In this document: piece by piece, positions 6,090 to 7,266 of the stretch
Position numbering within the stretch: position 1 is the first letter of the stretch
Layout of the letters: each line of letters begins with the position of its first letter
Assembly: GCA_017995595.1 (NCBI GenBank)
Contig: JAGOIO010000068.1
Coordinates: 1 to 7,266, forward strand
Length of the DNA stretch: 7,266 nucleotides
Source: a bacterium
GTDB taxonomy: Bacteria > Cyanobacteriota > Vampirovibrionia > Gastranaerophilales > Gastranaerophilaceae
Direction: 5' to 3'
Position numbers and translations under genes: made by a program
The notes under the pieces: model-generated
Databases searched by the model: none
Seen by the model: the letters and a program-made list of their open reading frames with translations, nothing else
Told to the model about the DNA's origin: nothing

Positions 6090-6808
6090 TATCTCAACCT
6101 CAAGAAAGCTTCAATCTTTGCTTTTATAGAATTTGTTGCGTAATCGTCAATATCAATATAAAGTCCGTTGTATTTATTTGCTAAATATTTTGCAAGTTGA
6201 GACTTTGCACAAAAAGCTTGTGAATAAAATACAGTTGGAATATTTTTATCTACATACATTTCAAGTTCTATATCAGCTGGTGTTCCTGCTTCAACGCATC
6301 GTGTCCAACCGTAAACATGTGTATTATTAGGAAATAATTTTAAAATCTCTAAATCATTTGGTGGTACACCCCAAAATCCGAATTGTGGCTTGCATTGTTC
6401 ATATTTTTGAAATTTAGGCTCAATAATATTGTCGGTGATTTTCGTTATTTTTTCATAAAGCGGTAGATTACTTGTTGATATAATAATTTCATTCTTATTT
6501 TCTTTTGATTCAAATTTACTTTCAATTACATCAAAGCCTAAATCTTTTAACACATGTCCGGCAAACCAACCGCTATCACATTTGTCTTTTCCTACGGTCG
6601 CAACAACTTTTATTATTTTATCTTTTAGATATATGACGTTATTTATAACATTTTTGATAATTTTGCAATATGCATCAGGTAAAATATTTACGTCAGGATA
6701 ACCAAAATCAATATCCAAATCAAGCCATTCGGCATTAGGATATTGATTTTTTAAATCTTTTATAATATCAGGGGCAGGATATCCCCAAAAAGCAATAATA
6801 TTTTTCAT
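6089..6808 (-). CDS. Uncharacterised 239-aa protein, possible compact 2-hydroxyacyl-CoA dehydratase-like subunit
   Basis: Not recognised as a named family with certainty. No signal peptide or membrane segment is visible, so it is probably cytosolic. It seems to have two alpha/beta halves, each opening with a similar phrase: IIAFWGYPAPDI (4-15) and FGFWGVPPNDLEIL (143-156). Three cysteines sit where dehydratase D-type subunits (HgdB, FldC, YjiM) carry cluster ligands: LPDAYC (Cys48), GKDKCD (Cys77) and QAFCAK (Cys200). The C-terminus IDIDDYATNSIKAKIEAFL recalls the family ending with (R/K)xRIEAFLE. Cys139 and Cys171 are additional. At 239 aa it is far shorter than those subunits (roughly 370-430 aa). 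It lies 6 nt after the symporter gene and directly before the activase with a 1-nt overlap, which is independent support for a partnership. The resemblance is by eye; an unrelated Rossmann-like protein remains possible. Its ribosome binding site is weak, suggesting translational coupling to the symporter gene. Confidence 0.85.
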   Translation of the reverse strand: MKNIIAFWGYPAPDIIKDLKNQYPNAEWLDLDIDFGYPDVNILPDAYCKIIKNVINNVIYLKDKIIKVVATVGKDKCDSGWFAGHVLKDLGFDVIESKFESKENKNEIIISTSNLPLYEKITKITDNIIEPKFQKYEQCKPQFGFWGVPPNDLEILKLFPNNTHVYGWTRCVEAGTPADIELEMYVDKNIPTVFYSQAFCAKSQLAKYLANKYNGLYIDIDDYATNSIKAKIEAFLRLR

Positions 6809-6814
6809 TTTACA

Positions 6815-7266
6815 TTAAATGATTTCTCTGTATGAATCAGGACTATTTAACAAGTCATAATTTATTTCATTTTCGTTGTCAGCGATAGCCGCAGCAACAA
6901 CCGCATCTGAAGTTACATTTAATGTCGTTCTCATCATATCTGTTAATCTTTCAACAGTGAATAAGAAAGCAAAACCTGCAACTAATTGTTCAGGACTTAA
7001 ACCAAGTCCGTTTAATATTAGAGCAATTGTTATAAGACCTGCACCAGGGATTCCTGCACACGTACTAGATGCAACCATAGCCAAAAAGGCTATTTGAAGT
7101 AGTAAAAATGGTCCTAAATGAATACCGTAGGCTTGAGCCAAGAAAATAACTGCAACTACTTGTAGTAAGGCTGTTCCGTCCATATTAAGTGTTGCACCCA
7201 ATGGAAGAACAAAACTTGAAACTTTATGAGAAATTCCACGTTTTTCGCAACAAGCAACTGTCAAAG
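6815..7266 (-). CDS. Dicarboxylate/amino acid:cation symporter (DAACS, GltP-like), C-terminal part
   Basis: Partial: the last 149-150 residues of an inner-membrane secondary transporter; the 5' part lies beyond the right edge. The TTG at 7264 is an internal leucine codon, not a start. Visible elements are TM7 with NMDGT (27-31 of the visible part), helical hairpin 2 with SSTCAGIPGAG (66-76), TM8 with DMMRTTLNVTSD (109-120), and a short acidic cytoplasmic tail. By comparison with GltPh, Asp109, Arg112, Thr113, Asn116 and Asp120 fall at the substrate- and Na+-binding positions. The arginine points to an acidic substrate, and the aspartate three residues before it favours glutamate or aspartate over a C4-dicarboxylate. 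The usual NVxGD is NVTSD here. It is the upstream member of the minus-strand operon seen in this window; its stop is 6 nt before the next gene. Family is firm; substrate is inference. Confidence 0.93.
   Translation of the reverse strand, partial: LTVACCEKRGISHKVSSFVLPLGATLNMDGTALLQVVAVIFLAQAYGIHLGPFLLLQIAFLAMVASSTCAGIPGAGLITIALILNGLGLSPEQLVAGFAFLFTVERLTDMMRTTLNVTSDAVVAAAIADNENEINYDLLNSPDSYREII

Noticed and set aside
6810..6815. ATG-TAA minimal start-stop between the symporter and the 239-aa gene (minus strand)
   Set aside because: It could be a regulatory start-stop, but in such AT-rich DNA overlapping TAATGTAA is expected by chance and there is no good ribosome binding site for it.
7097..7264. 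TTG at 7264 as the start of the symporter gene
   Set aside because: The protein here begins in the middle of the family's transmembrane core, so the codon is internal and the gene simply continues past the window edge.

Overview
This 7.3 kb AT-rich window reads as ordinary bacterial chromosome with tightly packed genes. It has two plus-strand blocks, one small divergent gene, and a minus-strand operon that enters from the right edge. AT-rich codon use, an ADP-forming acetyl-CoA synthetase, an activase of the 2-hydroxyacyl-CoA dehydratase type and a Na+/H+ acidic amino acid symporter point to an anaerobic fermenter. A gut lineage such as the non-photosynthetic cyanobacterial Gastranaerophilales (Melainabacteria), or a Clostridia-like Firmicute, would fit. 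This placement is inference; no rRNA or phylogenetic marker was compared.

Left block (1-3000, plus strand): a radical SAM protein of the TatD-associated type (66-698) lies 69 nt upstream of a full-length fused alpha-beta ADP-forming acyl-CoA synthetase (768-2927). The synthetase makes ATP from acetyl-CoA and ends in an unusual cysteine-rich tail. The block ends in a perfect 18-bp hairpin. A second hairpin beside it terminates the oppositely oriented gene to its right.

Middle (3050-5040): a small secreted or membrane protein with a PGxGQ motif (3056-3349, minus strand) is divergent from gltX, glutamyl-tRNA synthetase (3527-4984, plus strand). The gap between them carries a near-consensus sigma-70 promoter for gltX and a weaker candidate for the small gene. 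A strong hairpin with T-runs at 5001-5043 separates gltX from the convergent operon.

Right block (5042-7266, minus strand), in transcription order: the C-terminal part of a dicarboxylate/amino acid:cation symporter, a 239-aa protein, a 233-aa BcrA/BadF/HgdC-type ASKHA ATPase, and a YraN-family protein. Spacings are 6 nt, a 1-nt overlap and an 8-nt overlap, so this looks like one translationally coupled operon. The ATPase keeps both cysteines that bridge the [4Fe-4S] cluster in known dehydratase activases. The 239-aa protein upstream of it resembles, by eye, a very compact 2-hydroxyacyl-CoA dehydratase (HgdB/YjiM-like) subunit, with cysteines at the three expected places and a similar C-terminal tail. 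A miniature single-subunit dehydratase or double-cubane-type system fed by a neighbouring transporter is the most interesting hypothesis in the window. No mobile elements, CRISPR arrays, tRNAs or rRNAs were seen.
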